Source of the DNA: Chara braunii
Taxonomy: Eukaryota; Streptophyta; Charophyceae; Charales; Characeae
DNA: 20,000 nucleotides
Assembly: GCA_003427395.1 (NCBI GenBank)
Contig: BFEA01000196.1
Span: 234,330 to 254,329, forward strand
Direction: 5' to 3'
Shown here: positions 1 through 8,989 of the stretch, one piece after another
How positions within the stretch are numbered: position 1 is the stretch's first letter
How the letters are laid out: each line of letters opens with the position of its first letter
Translations under genes and position numbers: made by a program
The notes under the pieces: model-generated
Seen by the model: only the letters and a program-made list of their open reading frames with translations
Databases searched by the model: none
What the model was told of the DNA's origin: nothing

Positions 1-472
1 CGCATTTTATTCAGTGATAAGAGTAGCAGGGTTCCTTGGATACCCGCCTTATTGATGTCTAGCCAGTGATAAGAGTAGCAGGGGAACCTGCCTTACCAAT
101 GACAAGTCTGATATAAGAGTAGCGAGGTTTCAAGGACATTTGTCTTATCAATGATCAGTCTCGCATTTCATTCAGTAATAAGAGTAGTAGGGTTCCTTGG
201 ATACCCGCCTTATTGATGTCTAGTCAGTGATAAGAGTAGCAGGGGAACTTGCCTTATCAGTGACTAGTCTGATATAAGAGTAGCGAGGTTTCAAGGACAC
301 TTGCCTTATCGTTGATAGGTTTTCACATTCATTCAGTGGTAAGAGTATCAAGGTTCCGGGGGACCTGCCTTATTCAGTGATAAGAGTAGCAGTGAGACCT
401 GCCTTATCAATGACTAGCCAATGATAAGAGTAGCGAGGTGTCACGAGAAACCCGCCTTATTAGTGACCAGCC
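1..472. repeat. Tandem hairpin-monomer array with three-monomer higher-order repeat
   Basis: About nine monomers of 45-55 bp are visible, each with GATAAGAGTAGC near its start (variants GATATAAG, AATAAG, GGTAAG) and CCTTAT or CTTATC near its end. They group in threes: the block at 1-161 recurs almost unchanged at 162-323 and more loosely at 324-472. In several monomers (for example 229-258 and 379-408) GATAAG pairs with CTTATC, and an inner GCAGG pairs with CCTGC or CTTGC around a short loop, so each monomer can fold into a bulged hairpin. The array runs off the left edge, so its full length is unknown. Confidence 0.85.
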
Positions 473-979
473 ATGGGTTAAGCATGTTGATTGTGCTTCA
501 GCACATAGAGGGTCAATGCCCACAAGGTTTGTCTTTTGCCAAACAGGCTCCAGTAACAAGTGGATGACTCCTGAATGGTATGTCATACCGCCGCTAACTT
601 TCTCCGCAATCTGCATCGTTCAGTCCTAATTAATTATCTTTGATTCTACTGAGAGGGGAAAAGTGAGATCTTGCCTCAGAAAGACTACCCATTTACCTTG
701 GAACATTTGAGTTGATTTCCTTCCATGAGATTCATTTCCACAAGATTGGATTTGCGATGTCTTCATGTGTGTTGGGAAGAGGAAGAGAAACTCAGAAAGA
801 TCACCCCAAGAAAGATGGGAAGGAGATAGTTCGAAGGAATTACTGCGTCTCAGGACAAAAGGAGATGAACAATGGTGCATCACCTAAACTAGAGGGGGCA
901 ATAGCCCGAACAGATAGTTAAGGATAAAAGACAGACAGAGGGCACTAGTCTGGGAGAAACATTATAGATCCCAGTTTAG
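473..979. other. Unassigned stretch, no supported gene
   Basis: Single-copy-looking sequence after the hairpin array. A 69-codon open frame on the plus strand (712-921) is Lys/Arg/Glu-rich and could be part of a decayed gene with the next region, but I recognise no domain. Nothing else stands out. Confidence 0.4.
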
Positions 980-1489
980 GGGAAAAGGGATGTCAAGCTT
1001 TTTTTGGATTGTGCTGTGTCTACAGGTCTTCGTCATTTTGGAGAGCTTACGGGAGAATCCGTAAGAAACTGCAATTCTGTTATCGTTTGATAACAGGTCG
1101 GTAGAACTCCGACTCAACTTCCACATGGCTCGATACCCACACGTAAGACAAGACCTAAGAAAGGAACAGGTGAATCTTCCCCTGTATCTATGCCTAAATT
1201 GTCCAAATCACACTTAAAGGTCTTTGAAAATATGAAGGGCTGGGGTAAAAGCAGTCAGGTAGGAAGAAATGTTGTTTTCAAGGTTTTGGGGAGTGAGGGA
1301 CTTGCTATAAATGGGTTAAAGGTTGACGCTTGTAGCGCATTTTGTGTCTGCATCTGTATGCTTGTATGTGATTTCTTGCATCTGCACAGGTATTGGACAT
1401 TTGTGTTGTCTTCTGAACTTAGAGATCATCTGGGATATTCAGACAAGGGCACTGCAATTGTGAAAGTGAGGTCTACTACTCACCTGTGA
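980..1489 (+). pseudogene. Possible decayed coding region, unrecognised
   Basis: One frame stays open from 980 to 1489 except for two adjacent stops (TGA TAA at about 1088-1093). Before the stops it reads as a plausible soluble protein (residues such as CAVSTGLRHFGELTGESVRN). After them comes a Pro/Thr/Lys-rich stretch, then SKSHLKVFENMKGWGKSS. The last part is interrupted by a Cys- and Val-rich run that resembles read-through intron: a pyrimidine-rich stretch and TGCACAG precede RYWTFVLSSELRDHLGY. I recognise no family. It could be a host pseudogene, exons of a real gene read with an intron, or a transposon relic. Open length alone is weak evidence, so confidence is low. Confidence 0.25.
1046..1113. 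other. Three consecutive perfect hairpins
   Basis: Three perfect inverted repeats lie within 68 bp: CTTACGG/CCGTAAG (1046-1052 with 1059-1065, 6-nt loop), CTGTTATC/GATAACAG (1077-1084 with 1089-1096, 4-nt loop), and immediately after it GTCGG/CCGAC (1097-1101 with 1109-1113, 7-nt loop). Read as RNA this would be a compact chain of stem-loops. The last one has the size of a tRNA T-arm but lacks the T-loop sequence. No acceptor stem or ribozyme core is visible, so no RNA class is assigned. Confidence 0.6.
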
Positions 1490-2143
1490 AAGAGATTGTA
1501 ACTGGTCAGGGCTCAGAAAGTCTGTGATCTAGGATTCACATGAGAATGAGAGATTACAAAGGGGCTTGACTCTGGTATTTTCTCATAAGGTCAACAAAGT
1601 AAACATAGAGTTATTGTCATAGTTACTAAGCGTGGAAGACTGTCCTAGAAAAGTCGACCTGATTAATAGTCGGTCCGCGGAGTTAGCACCTCGGGGCACG
1701 ACATACGGGTCAGTCTTAAGGTGTTCTACCGCGCGTATGCCTATGCTACGGCGATCGAGAAAACGCCCTCGGCTGACGATTGCATGTAAAAGCCTTCGCA
1801 TGTAGGTCAGTAGCTCAGCAGGGATACGCCCACCTAAGGGATGGTGACAACTCCCGCAGGTGGAGGTGATGTTGTACCTCGCGGGATCCCTAATCTGTCG
1901 TAGGGAGTCGCGAAAGGTATAGCACGCGCACACGATCAGAGTGGTGTTTCGTTGAGGTAACAAAAGAACTCCTGCGTGACACGACCGTGAGGTCCGACAC
2001 AAAATTCACTTTGCGTCTGGGTGTGGGACCGCCGCGGGCGACAACGGGGTTGTGGTCTAGACCGTTGTTGTAGGGAAGTTTTCCTATACCTACTAATGTA
2101 TTGTTCCCTTGAGAGATTCTTAGTCGATGGCTGAGTTGGTTAT
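1490..2143. other. Unassigned GC-richer stretch
   Basis: From about 1640 to 2080 the sequence is clearly richer in G+C and CpG than its flanks. Two overlapping minus-strand open frames (1583-2002 and 1890-2258) lie here, but the second runs into the neighbouring pseudo-LTR and neither shows a recognisable motif. I see no RNA gene. The composition change may mark a separately inserted segment; there is no terminal repeat to prove it. Confidence 0.35.
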
Positions 2144-2838
2144 GTATTATGATGAAACTCACAGACATGCACACAAGCACACGGTGAGCGTACACACAGG
2201 TAAGAAAAAAAAAGATATCATCGCGCTTAACTTCCACCAAACTATCCGACAAACCCAAGAATCGTCAGCACGTCTGCTAACCTCCGTGCCAAAGCACGAG
2301 TCAAAAGGACTCAACCTTTCAAATGTCCTACCTATATACCTTTGACTGCGTTCCTAATGTCCCGTCGTTCAGAGACATCTAGATCCAAAAACGAATGCCT
2401 GAAACAAGTTTCCACCACTGTGCCCAGGTACCAACGCCTAAAACACTACAGGCCTACTGAAGGTAGTACTATCTGACCCACAATCCAAACCAAAGCAAGT
2501 CCCGGGCCCGGGGATAAATACCATACCATCCACAAAAAGTCTCGTACCAGCCACAAAACAACGGGTCGCGATTCCTTCTCGAAAGCCCACCATACTACGG
2601 GCAGTGCATTTAAGCCTCAGTCGACTGTATTCCAAAATAAACAAACTTCGACTCCTACTTCTACAAAGGTATCATGTTCGAACCGGCCCAAAATCAAGGA
2701 ACGGAATCTCCCATTCACAACAGTCCAGGATCACACCTTAGAACAAGACAACTTCAAATGTTAACCAGTCACCAACAACCCTGTCACCATGGTTCCGTCA
2801 CAGAAAAAATATCGTCAGTGTCCCAGGTCAAGCTTACC
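2144..2838 (-). repeat. Pseudo-LTR, downstream copy
   Basis: Direct repeat of 6784-7478, displaced by exactly 4,640 bp, with a few mismatches per 100 bases and short compensating indels. It begins at GTATTATG and ends at AAGCTTACC, just after the RT stop codon. It contains a perfect CCCGGGCCCGGG palindrome (2501-2512) that is mutated in the other copy. In Penelope-like elements such repeats come from partial tandem insertion and are not true LTRs. Confidence 0.85.
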
Positions 2839-2844
2839 CCCCGA

Positions 2845-4183
2845 TTACATTTCATCGCATGTAATCATGGCACAGGTTCCCATCCATGGTTTACCCTTTC
2901 CATGCGAGAAGGATTTCAAAACACGATCAAAGAATTTTTTTAGTCTGAGCTCTCTTTTTAGTGTCACAACTTGTCTGGGAATCTTAGCTCTAATTGTCGT
3001 GTTCCTATCAATCATGTGTAAATAAGTGTTAATTATTGCACTTTTTTTCCCTTTGTTTCCCCATGATTCAAATACTTGTCCATTCAAAAAATCCAATTTC
3101 TCCGTATTCCAGATCGTTGCCTCATTCTTTGACAACTTTATGTTTCCCACATGCGGAAAGCCAAATCGTACCCTGATTTCGCAGCCCAAAAAATCTCACT
3201 TATTTTTATCCATATCAGTCATTTTCAAAGTGAGATTACTGGGATAACATGCTTCGAAATCCGCGAAAATTTTCCTGGAATCACTAGAAGTAAGTGCTTT
3301 CCCTGCCACAATCAAACCCACATCGTCCATCAGTCGTATCCCAAAAACATTTGGTCGATACTTGCCCAAACTGCTCAAAAAATTAAACTTGCATTTAGCA
3401 CAGAGAATACAGGCCAATGGGGGGCTTGTGCTTTTTCCCATTGGGATCCCAACTTTCTGTTTCATCAACACTGAAAGTGCAGAAGTATAAGTGTGGCTAT
3501 GTTCAAACTTCACGAACTCTAGGATGTCCCCAAAATCAATTTTCCTCTAATGATCGAAACTTGTCGTATTACCGACGGAGGCTCCTCTTCCTCGTGTATT
3601 TACCCGGACAAAATCTCGTTTCTTCTCCTGGTGAATCTTCAGCAACCACTCAACCGATCTAATAATCTCCTCGTGTGGAAACAAGCTAAACATATCTTTA
3701 ATATCGTATGTACGAGATTCAAGGATATTTGTGTCAGCTTTCACTATACCTTTGTTAAATCCATCAAACTCTCGGGCACATTACATATGTAACTCCCGGA
3801 TTACGGTCAAGGGGGGTGAGAACTAACCCATTCAACTTCGTCTTCCAATCTGTGATCGCTTCGTAGGACAACGAATTTATCGGAACATCCTCTGCTTTTT
3901 GCATGCAAGGCTGTATCTCGTCCATCGTACAAGTCACTTGGTATCCTTTTCCGTTCGGCCAGGAGTCGAAAGCATCAGCAATTTCCTTAGCTAGCCTACA
4001 GACACGGTCTTGTCTTGGAGGTTTAGGCACATTGGCCGAGTTGACCATGATGGGAGGCACTCCACTTACCTCATGTAGTCGAAACTGCACGTGCCCTCTT
4101 ACCCTTGGGTAAGGAAAGCCTGCACAAGCGCAGGACAGCACATCAGCTCTGGCATTGCCGTTGATTGTGCAATAAATCTGCAA
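2845..4183 (-). pseudogene. CxC motif and reverse transcriptase domain of the Penelope-like element
   Basis: C-terminal part of the element polyprotein, which would copy element RNA into DNA at the nicked target. The CxC motif (SCACAG) is at 4135-4118. RT motifs follow in order: LTPLDRNPG (about 3810), YDIKDMF with the motif A Asp (about 3708-3688), GIPMGKSTSPPLA (3450-3412), RLMDDVGL with the paired catalytic Asp (3327-3322), and DFLG (3195-3184). A thumb-like tail with KSAIINTYLHMI and LKRELRL ends at the stop 2847-2845. Three breaks are visible: a frameshift near 3770, a TAG at 3549-3547 and a TGA at 3198-3196. From 3744 to 2845 one frame carries the whole catalytic core apart from those two stops. 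The catalytic Asp residues survive, so the decay is probably moderate in age. Telomerase-related Penelope RT is the best match; group II or LINE RTs would not carry the CxC linker. Confidence 0.85.
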
Positions 4184-5378
4184 TATTCGGATTTTTTATC
4201 CAAATAATTAAGATTTTAAAACGTGCTCGTTTCTTCACACAAGGAGGAAGTGGTAAATCAACCAATTTATCATTGACCAATTTCCTAACCTCAGAGATTC
4301 GGACTCGATCATCGTAAAGCAATCTAACAACTAACTTAGCAGACAATTTGAAACCAAAACAATCTATCACACAACATGAAATCAAGCGACGAAGGTAAGT
4401 CCTAGTACTCTTTTGTCCGAAGTCTTTGACCGATGTTAACAGAGCAGAAAGAGAGTGGAAATCCCATTTCGTCAGAGCGTCATACTTTCGTGGATTCCGT
4501 AGCAAAGAGATAAGAAAGGGTTTGTTGACCCCCGATCGTGGCGTACATCGTCGAAGGTACGTAAATTTACACACCACTCCCCTTTCAAACTTTTTTTTAA
4601 AGTCCTTAAATCTACCATCGATATTCCCGACCCGCACAGATGACAAACCAAAGGCCTTTTTTAAGGTTCTCCACTTGTCACACCAAAGATTTCCTCCCCC
4701 AAAGCTCAAGTCAAATTTTCGGATTCCTTTTCCATTCAACTCCTCTAGTTTATCAAAAATACGCACCGTCCAGTCATTGTCATCTTCCCTCCTGACTGTA
4801 ATCGGCAGTATGCAATTATTACCTTTGTCCTGATCATTCTTAACTCTTGCATGTTCGCGCTTACCTTTACGCTTATTGTTCTTCTTAGTCTCGTTCGTCA
4901 TTACCCCAGCCGTATTAAAAAATAGACTCCAGCGCTTAATGAAACAAGCTTCCACAACTAACAAATCCGCTTGAGAAACTACGTCAATAGGAATCATAAC
5001 ATATGATTCAATTCCAAATCTCATCCACCATCGATACAGATGCGTGGATTTTCTTTTCTATTTCCAAATTGACACATGCTCATTCCATCTAACATCATGG
5101 CTTCTCGTCGTTTGTCCCACATACTGTAATTTACATCTTGGTGATGTAATTACATATACACATTGTGGTTGTGAAACAAAATCTACACCAAATCGTCCAA
5201 ATAATCGAACCCAGGAGTCTACGCATTTACGTAGTCATCTATAGCATCCCAGAGCAGCCAAGTACACCAATAGAAAATAAAAATTACATTCGACTTCCTG
5301 ATTTATACAACCAAAGTTACGACGAACGTTAATAATGGTCTCACAGATAGCCTGCCATTGTTGGATCCTCAAATTGCA
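4146..5378 (-). pseudogene. GIY-YIG endonuclease domain and linker of the Penelope-like element
   Basis: Open from 5378 except for one TAG (5060-5058), in the same frame as the N-terminal region. VYVI (5159-5148) and LQYVGQTTR (5129-5103) are the two hallmark strands. The candidate catalytic Arg is in DVRWNEH (codon 5090), the metal-binding Glu in VVEACFIKRW (codon 4952), and the closing Asn in FFNT (codon 4916). That spans about 82 residues, normal for the fold. About 70 residues precede it (WVRLFGRFGVDF and upstream). The roughly 240 residues after it are basic and end where the frame shifts near 4180, just before the CxC motif. This domain nicks target DNA to prime reverse transcription. 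Its place before the RT is the permuted order; canonical Penelope elements carry it after the RT. I see no CCHH finger beside it, as reported for the Chlamys clade. Confidence 0.85.
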
Positions 5379-5381
5379 TCA

Positions 5382-6641
5382 CTCCTGCGATTCAGATTCC
5401 GAGACTTCGGGGCTTGACTCACCTATCTCCTCTCCCGTCACCACTTTGCACTCATCCTTCTCAATATTATCTGATCCATAACGCATTGTCGCTCTCGCAT
5501 CGGCCAAATTGAAAATCGCTTGGATTTTCGTAGTGTAGGTCACTTCTTCCTCTCGACACAGAATACGGATCTTGTCGCAGTCAAGTGTAGCCAGTTCTCA
5601 CCTAGTGTTATCCAGATAGATCATACGCTTCATTGCCTGATCGCGAATTAAAGGTTTAATCGCCATCAGGCACCTTGCTGGCATAGGTCTCGCTGTTCGC
5701 TTACCCACACACGTTCTTGTTCGTTGCAGTCTCTCTAAAAGCCGCAACGGTCTCATAGTTGCTCTCTTATTGGCTCGCTTTGCAGGCGTCACAACGGGCG
5801 GACTATCTTTCACCGCCACTTTGTCACCTCTCTTCCTCTTCTCCACGATTGATAACTTCAACGTCTCATCCGTAATCTCTTCCACACTTGGTTCTCCAGT
5901 GCTCCCGGCTGATGTCTCCGGAGCATCCTCAACGGCCTTCGCCTTGCCCTTGGCAACGACTTTCCGGACTTCATTCTCGATGTCATCGTGTATCTGGCTT
6001 AGCTTCATTGCCATCTGGACCTCCAGCGCCTTCGTCATCGCGAGTTGTTCTTCTTCTCATTTCTTTATTCTCTCCAACTTCTTACTTTGTCTCTCGGCGG
6101 TTTCCCGTAAGCGCTCCTCACGTCGCTTCGCTTCTTCGCTTACACGCCGTGCCTCTTCCCGTTCTTGGCGCTTACGTTCCTTCTACATTTTTCTTGTTTT
6201 TTCCAACTCGACAAATTTCTTCAGTGTGGTCACGGTCTTGCCTAGTTCTGCGATCTTCGATATCGTGTTGGAGTCCAATGAAGGAGATCTTCTGAACGGT
6301 GCACCTATGCCTCGCACAAGAGAGCCCGATCTTCGCCGTTAATCGAACTCAGGCGGACAGATACATCCATCGCGTTCAACTTTGCACCTTGATTCTGCAT
6401 CATTCCAGAATCTCCAACAGTTACTCTTGTAGTGTTCAGGGACCTTACAACCATAGCAAACTGGTGGTGGTCGTCGCTGATATTCGGTATCGCTCCTCCT
6501 ATCACGTTCCCTTAACCGACCACGTTCAATTTCCTAGTAACTTGGTCTCCCTTGCTCGAAGTCATCTCGATTTCGACGATCACGTTCATGTGATCCTTCT
6601 CGTCGACCGCCACGATCATATGGCTGTCCACCAGCCGACAT
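5382..6641 (-). pseudogene. Gag-like N-terminal region: Arg-rich tail, CCHC knuckle, coiled coil
   Basis: The ATG at 6641 opens MSAGGQPYDRGGRR, followed by alternating Arg/Asp/Glu. A perfect CX2CX4HX4C knuckle (C-YG-C-KVPE-H-YKSN-C) lies at 6458-6417, with further Cys residues behind it. From about 6240 to 5990 the frame is dense in Glu, Lys and Arg heptads (EEARRVSEEAKRREERL), a likely coiled coil. A Pro/Ser/Thr/Glu linker and a conserved-looking block follow at 5597-5480 (DKIRILCREEEVTYTTKI, possibly SAP-like), then an acidic tail. All of it is in the same frame as the downstream GIY-YIG domain. Premature stops are TAG 6536-6534, TAA 6341-6339, TAG 6185-6183, TGA 6059-6057, TGA 5600-5598 and TGA 5381-5379. 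The probable role is RNA binding and self-assembly of the element RNP, by analogy with gag and LINE ORF1 proteins. Confidence 0.7.
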
Positions 6642-6783
6642 CGTACATCTTCTCTTATCGAAGTCGACTCAGCAGAATAGTGTTCACAGCAGTAAAAGTG
6701 ACAGTAATCAGTAAGAGCAGCAAATCAGTGCGCTCACACACACTCGGTACATCTTCCAAGTAGGTTCACACGAGCTTTACGAG
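6642..6783 (-). other. Leader between upstream pseudo-LTR and the first ATG
   Basis: About 140 bp of unique sequence separates the pseudo-LTR from the chosen start codon. The Arg-rich frame has a few open codons before the ATG (DKRRCT), so the start could lie slightly further upstream. No hammerhead core or promoter element is recognisable. Confidence 0.4.
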
Positions 6784-7478
6784 GTATTATGGTGTAACTC
6801 ACAGACATGCACACAAGCACACGGTGAGCGTACACACAGGTAGGAAGAAAAAAGATATCATCACGCTTAACTTCCACCAAACTATCCGACAAACCCAAGA
6901 ACCGCCAGCACGTCCGCTAACCTCCGTGCCAAAGCACGAGTCAAAAGGACTCAACCTTTCAAATGTTCTACCTATATACCTTTGACTGCGTTCCTAATGT
7001 CCCGTCGTCAGAGACGTCTAGATCCAAAAAAGTATGCCTAAAACAAGTTTTCACCACTGTGCCCATGTACCAACGCCTAAAACACTACAGGCCTACTGAA
7101 GGTAGTACTATCTGACCCACAATCTGAACCAAAGCAAGTCCCAGGCCCGGGGACAAATACCATACCATCCACAAAAGTCTCGTACCAGCCACAAAACAAT
7201 GGGTCCCGATTCCTTCTCGAAAGCCCACCATACTACGGGCAGTGCATTCAAGCCTCAGCCGACTGTATTTCAAAATAAACAAACTTCGACTCCTACTTCT
7301 ACAAAGGTACCATGTTTTCGAACCGGCCCGAAATCAAGGAACGGAATCTCCGATTCACAGCAGTCCAGAATCACACCCTAGAACAAGACAACTTCAAATG
7401 TTAACCAGTCACCAACAACCCTGTCACCACGGTTCCATCACTGAAAAAATGTCGTTAGTGTCCTAGGTCAAGCTTACC
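6784..7478 (-). repeat. Pseudo-LTR, upstream copy
   Basis: Direct copy of 2144-2838, with the same length and ends. It lies immediately upstream of the coding frame on the minus strand, and its outer edge (7478) abuts a duplicated segment of the neighbouring coding relic. No clean target-site duplication joins the outer ends at 2144 and 7478. Confidence 0.85.
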
Positions 7479-7791
7479 TCATCTCTTGGGCTTCTAATAG
7501 TTGTGTTTCTTCTCTCTTGGTTCGTCCGGTTGAGGTTTTGTCGTCAGTTGGGTCTAGTGTGGTGTTCCAGGCTCCTACAAGTATCATGTGTTTTGGTTAT
7601 ATGTTGGGATTCATTCCTTTTCTGGGTGTATGGTTCTAAGTGGTTCTAATAGATTTATTTCCAGCATGCGTTCCTCATCTCTTGGGCTTCTAATAGTTGT
7701 GTTTCTTCTCTCTTTGTTCGTCTGGTTGAGGTTTTGTCATCAGTTGGGTCTAGTGTGGTGTTCCAGGCTCCTATAAGTATCATATGTTTTT
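7477..7791 (+). repeat. Tandem duplication, two ~118-bp copies
   Basis: 7477-7594 and 7673-7791 are near-identical from CCTCATCTCTTGGGCTTC to AAGTATCAT(G/A)TGTTTT, offset 196 bp. The first copy starts exactly at the pseudo-LTR edge, so the retroelement probably truncated it. The offset is not a multiple of three, so the copies lie in different frames of the surrounding coding relic. Confidence 0.8.
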
Positions 7792-7995
7792 GGATGTCAC
7801 ATCTTGTTGAGATTTGATGCGTGGAAATCCTTTTTTAAAGTGGGTCGTTGGGTGCATATGCATTTATTAGTTGAAAAAACTCCTTATATGAGAATATTAC
7901 TTTGATCCATCGTCTGTTTTTTTTATTTTTTTCTCATCTGAGATGTTGATTTGATTGGCTACTCTCGAGTTTTGATACCATAGAATAGTTGTACC

Positions 7996-8137
7996 CTGCG
8001 TAGCATTGCGCTCGGGCTCGGTGACCAAACCCGAACGCTCCATACCGAGCCCGAACGTGGCCAAAAATAGATCGAGCCTTCATTTTTTTTTTCTTATGTA
8101 GGGGTTGGGGGACCTTGGGCATTGCTCATCTCTCTTG

Positions 8138-8217
<80 letters not shown>

Positions 8218-8384
8218 TCACATAGACACCCTACACACACTCCGTACACCACACACACATGAGGATGCGCTCGACAGCCCCCTAATTTGCGCTTGGTCGA
8301 ACATATTCGGTTCCCGCTCGGCTGAGCGCCCAAACATGTTCATCTGCTCGGTGGGGCGCCGAACATGTTCGATGTGCTACACAT
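7996..8384. mobile_element. hAT-like MITE 1 (389 bp)
   Basis: Bounded by an imperfect 8-bp target duplication, GTTGTACC (7988-7995) and GTTATACC (8385-8392). The ends are inverted: CTGCGTAGCATTGCG on the left and, on the reverse strand, ATGTGTAGCACATCG on the right. Subterminal repeats of the type GAACATGTTCG and GCTCGG fill both ends. There is no coding capacity; the centre is a long AC run. An 8-bp duplication with subterminal repeats suits the hAT superfamily. Confidence 0.65.
8139..8215. repeat. (AC)38 microsatellite
   Basis: Uninterrupted AC dinucleotide run of 77 bp inside MITE 1. The long open frames across it (poly-Thr-His and poly-Val-Cys) are artefacts of the repeat. Confidence 0.98.
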
Positions 8385-8989
8385 GTTATACCAGATGAAC
8401 CTATTCTTAATGCATTTGCCCATAGGCTTATTTTGACGTACCTTAATTTTATGAGTATTTTGTTGATGGTTGTTTGGTGTTCCGATGAGTTTATTAAGTG
8501 TGTATCTTGCAAGCTTACAATGTCGGGTGGGTTCTTTGAGTACAAGTCATTTGTCCCATTTTTCAGTGTTAGATAGGATTGTTGCTAAACTGCTAACATT
8601 TGATGAAATCACTGATAATTCAGGTTCTCTAGGCTTGAGAAAAAAATGTTTATTGGAGTTTTGTCTTAGTACTTGTGTAGATAGGTTGGGTGTTGTTATG
8701 GAATGTTGTCAGTGGGACTACCCGTTCCTTTATCGGGGTTTTTAATTAGTTGGGGATGCTTCCGTGGGACTTGTCAAAGTACGTGAAAAACATGAAGCAT
8801 CACGAAGTAATATACGTCACGAAGGTCATGTTAGTTACCCTTCTTGTCATTTGTTAAAGCTACCCGAAAATCATGAAGCATCTCGAAGTGATGAATGTCC
8901 CGAAGACCACGAAAGCAACCCTTATGACTATCCGTTCTAACTACCCGAAAATTATGAAGCATCCCGAAGTGAAGAACATTCTGAAGACC

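Larger units (their letters stand above)
2144..7478 (-). mobile_element. Penelope-like retroelement with N-terminal GIY-YIG endonuclease (degenerate)
   Basis: Read on the minus strand, the element has an upstream 695-bp repeat (7478-6784), a short leader, one long broken reading frame (6641 to 2845) and a second 695-bp copy of the repeat (2838-2144) starting 7 bp after the stop. The frame encodes, in order, an Arg/Asp-rich N-terminus, a CCHC knuckle, a coiled coil, a GIY-YIG endonuclease, a CxC motif and a reverse transcriptase. No integrase, protease or RNase H is seen. Penelope-like elements with this permuted order (endonuclease before RT, joined through a CxC motif) and pseudo-LTRs are known from the Chlamys and Naiad clades; the green-lineage hint favours a Chlamys-like member. 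At least nine in-frame stops and two frameshifts make this copy inactive. An LTR retrotransposon is unlikely because of the GIY-YIG domain and lack of integrase. Confidence 0.85.
7479..8745 (+). pseudogene. Unrecognised decayed coding region split by a MITE
   Basis: Several protein-like open blocks sit on the plus strand in shifting frames: SSVGSSVVFQAP in both duplicate copies, FDAWKSFFKVGRWVHMHLL near 7813-7870, IPDEPILNAFAHRLILTYL just right of the MITE (from 8388), and IVAKLLTFDEITDNSGSLG to YPFLYRGF ending at 8745. Frameshifts or stops separate them, and a 389-bp transposon lies inside. No domain is recognised. The composition (aromatic and aliphatic residues, one CVSC pair) suggests a real former protein, either host-derived or from another mobile element. 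The retroelement edge at 7478 truncates it on the left. Confidence 0.35.

Noticed and set aside
1-472. CRISPR array
   Set aside because: Repeats vary and there are no unique spacers of constant length; the whole unit is repeated in a higher-order pattern, and the context is eukaryotic.
1097-1113. tRNA gene ending in the GTCGG/CCGAC arm
   Set aside because: The loop is TAGAACT instead of a T-loop, and no acceptor or anticodon arm fits around it.
1583-2002. 139-codon minus-strand ORF as a gene
   Set aside because: No recognisable motif, region GC-richer so open frames are more likely, and it overlaps another equally featureless frame.
2144-2838. Hammerhead ribozyme in the pseudo-LTR (CTGACGA on the minus strand)
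   Set aside because: No following stem and GAAA core, and the other pseudo-LTR copy has CTGGCGG there. N-terminal endonuclease Penelope elements are also reported to lack hammerheads.
4426-4833. Plus-strand ORF of 135 codons
   Set aside because: Lies antisense to the linker of the GIY-YIG/RT frame and has no domain.
5770-6342. Plus-strand ORF of 190 codons, Ser/Phe-rich
   Set aside because: Antisense of the Glu/Lys/Arg coiled coil, whose complement gives Ser, Phe and Leu codons.
2844-6641. In-frame TGA codons read as selenocysteine, as reported for some Naiad elements
   Set aside because: TAG and TAA stops occur in the same frame along with two frameshifts, and the TGA positions are not at Cys-like sites. 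Decay explains them better.
2144-7478. LTR retrotransposon or endogenous retrovirus
   Set aside because: No integrase, protease, RNase H or primer-binding site, and the endonuclease is GIY-YIG; the direct repeats fit pseudo-LTRs.
8105-8398. Open frames through the AC run (poly Thr-His, poly Val-Cys)
   Set aside because: Produced by the dinucleotide repeat inside MITE 1.
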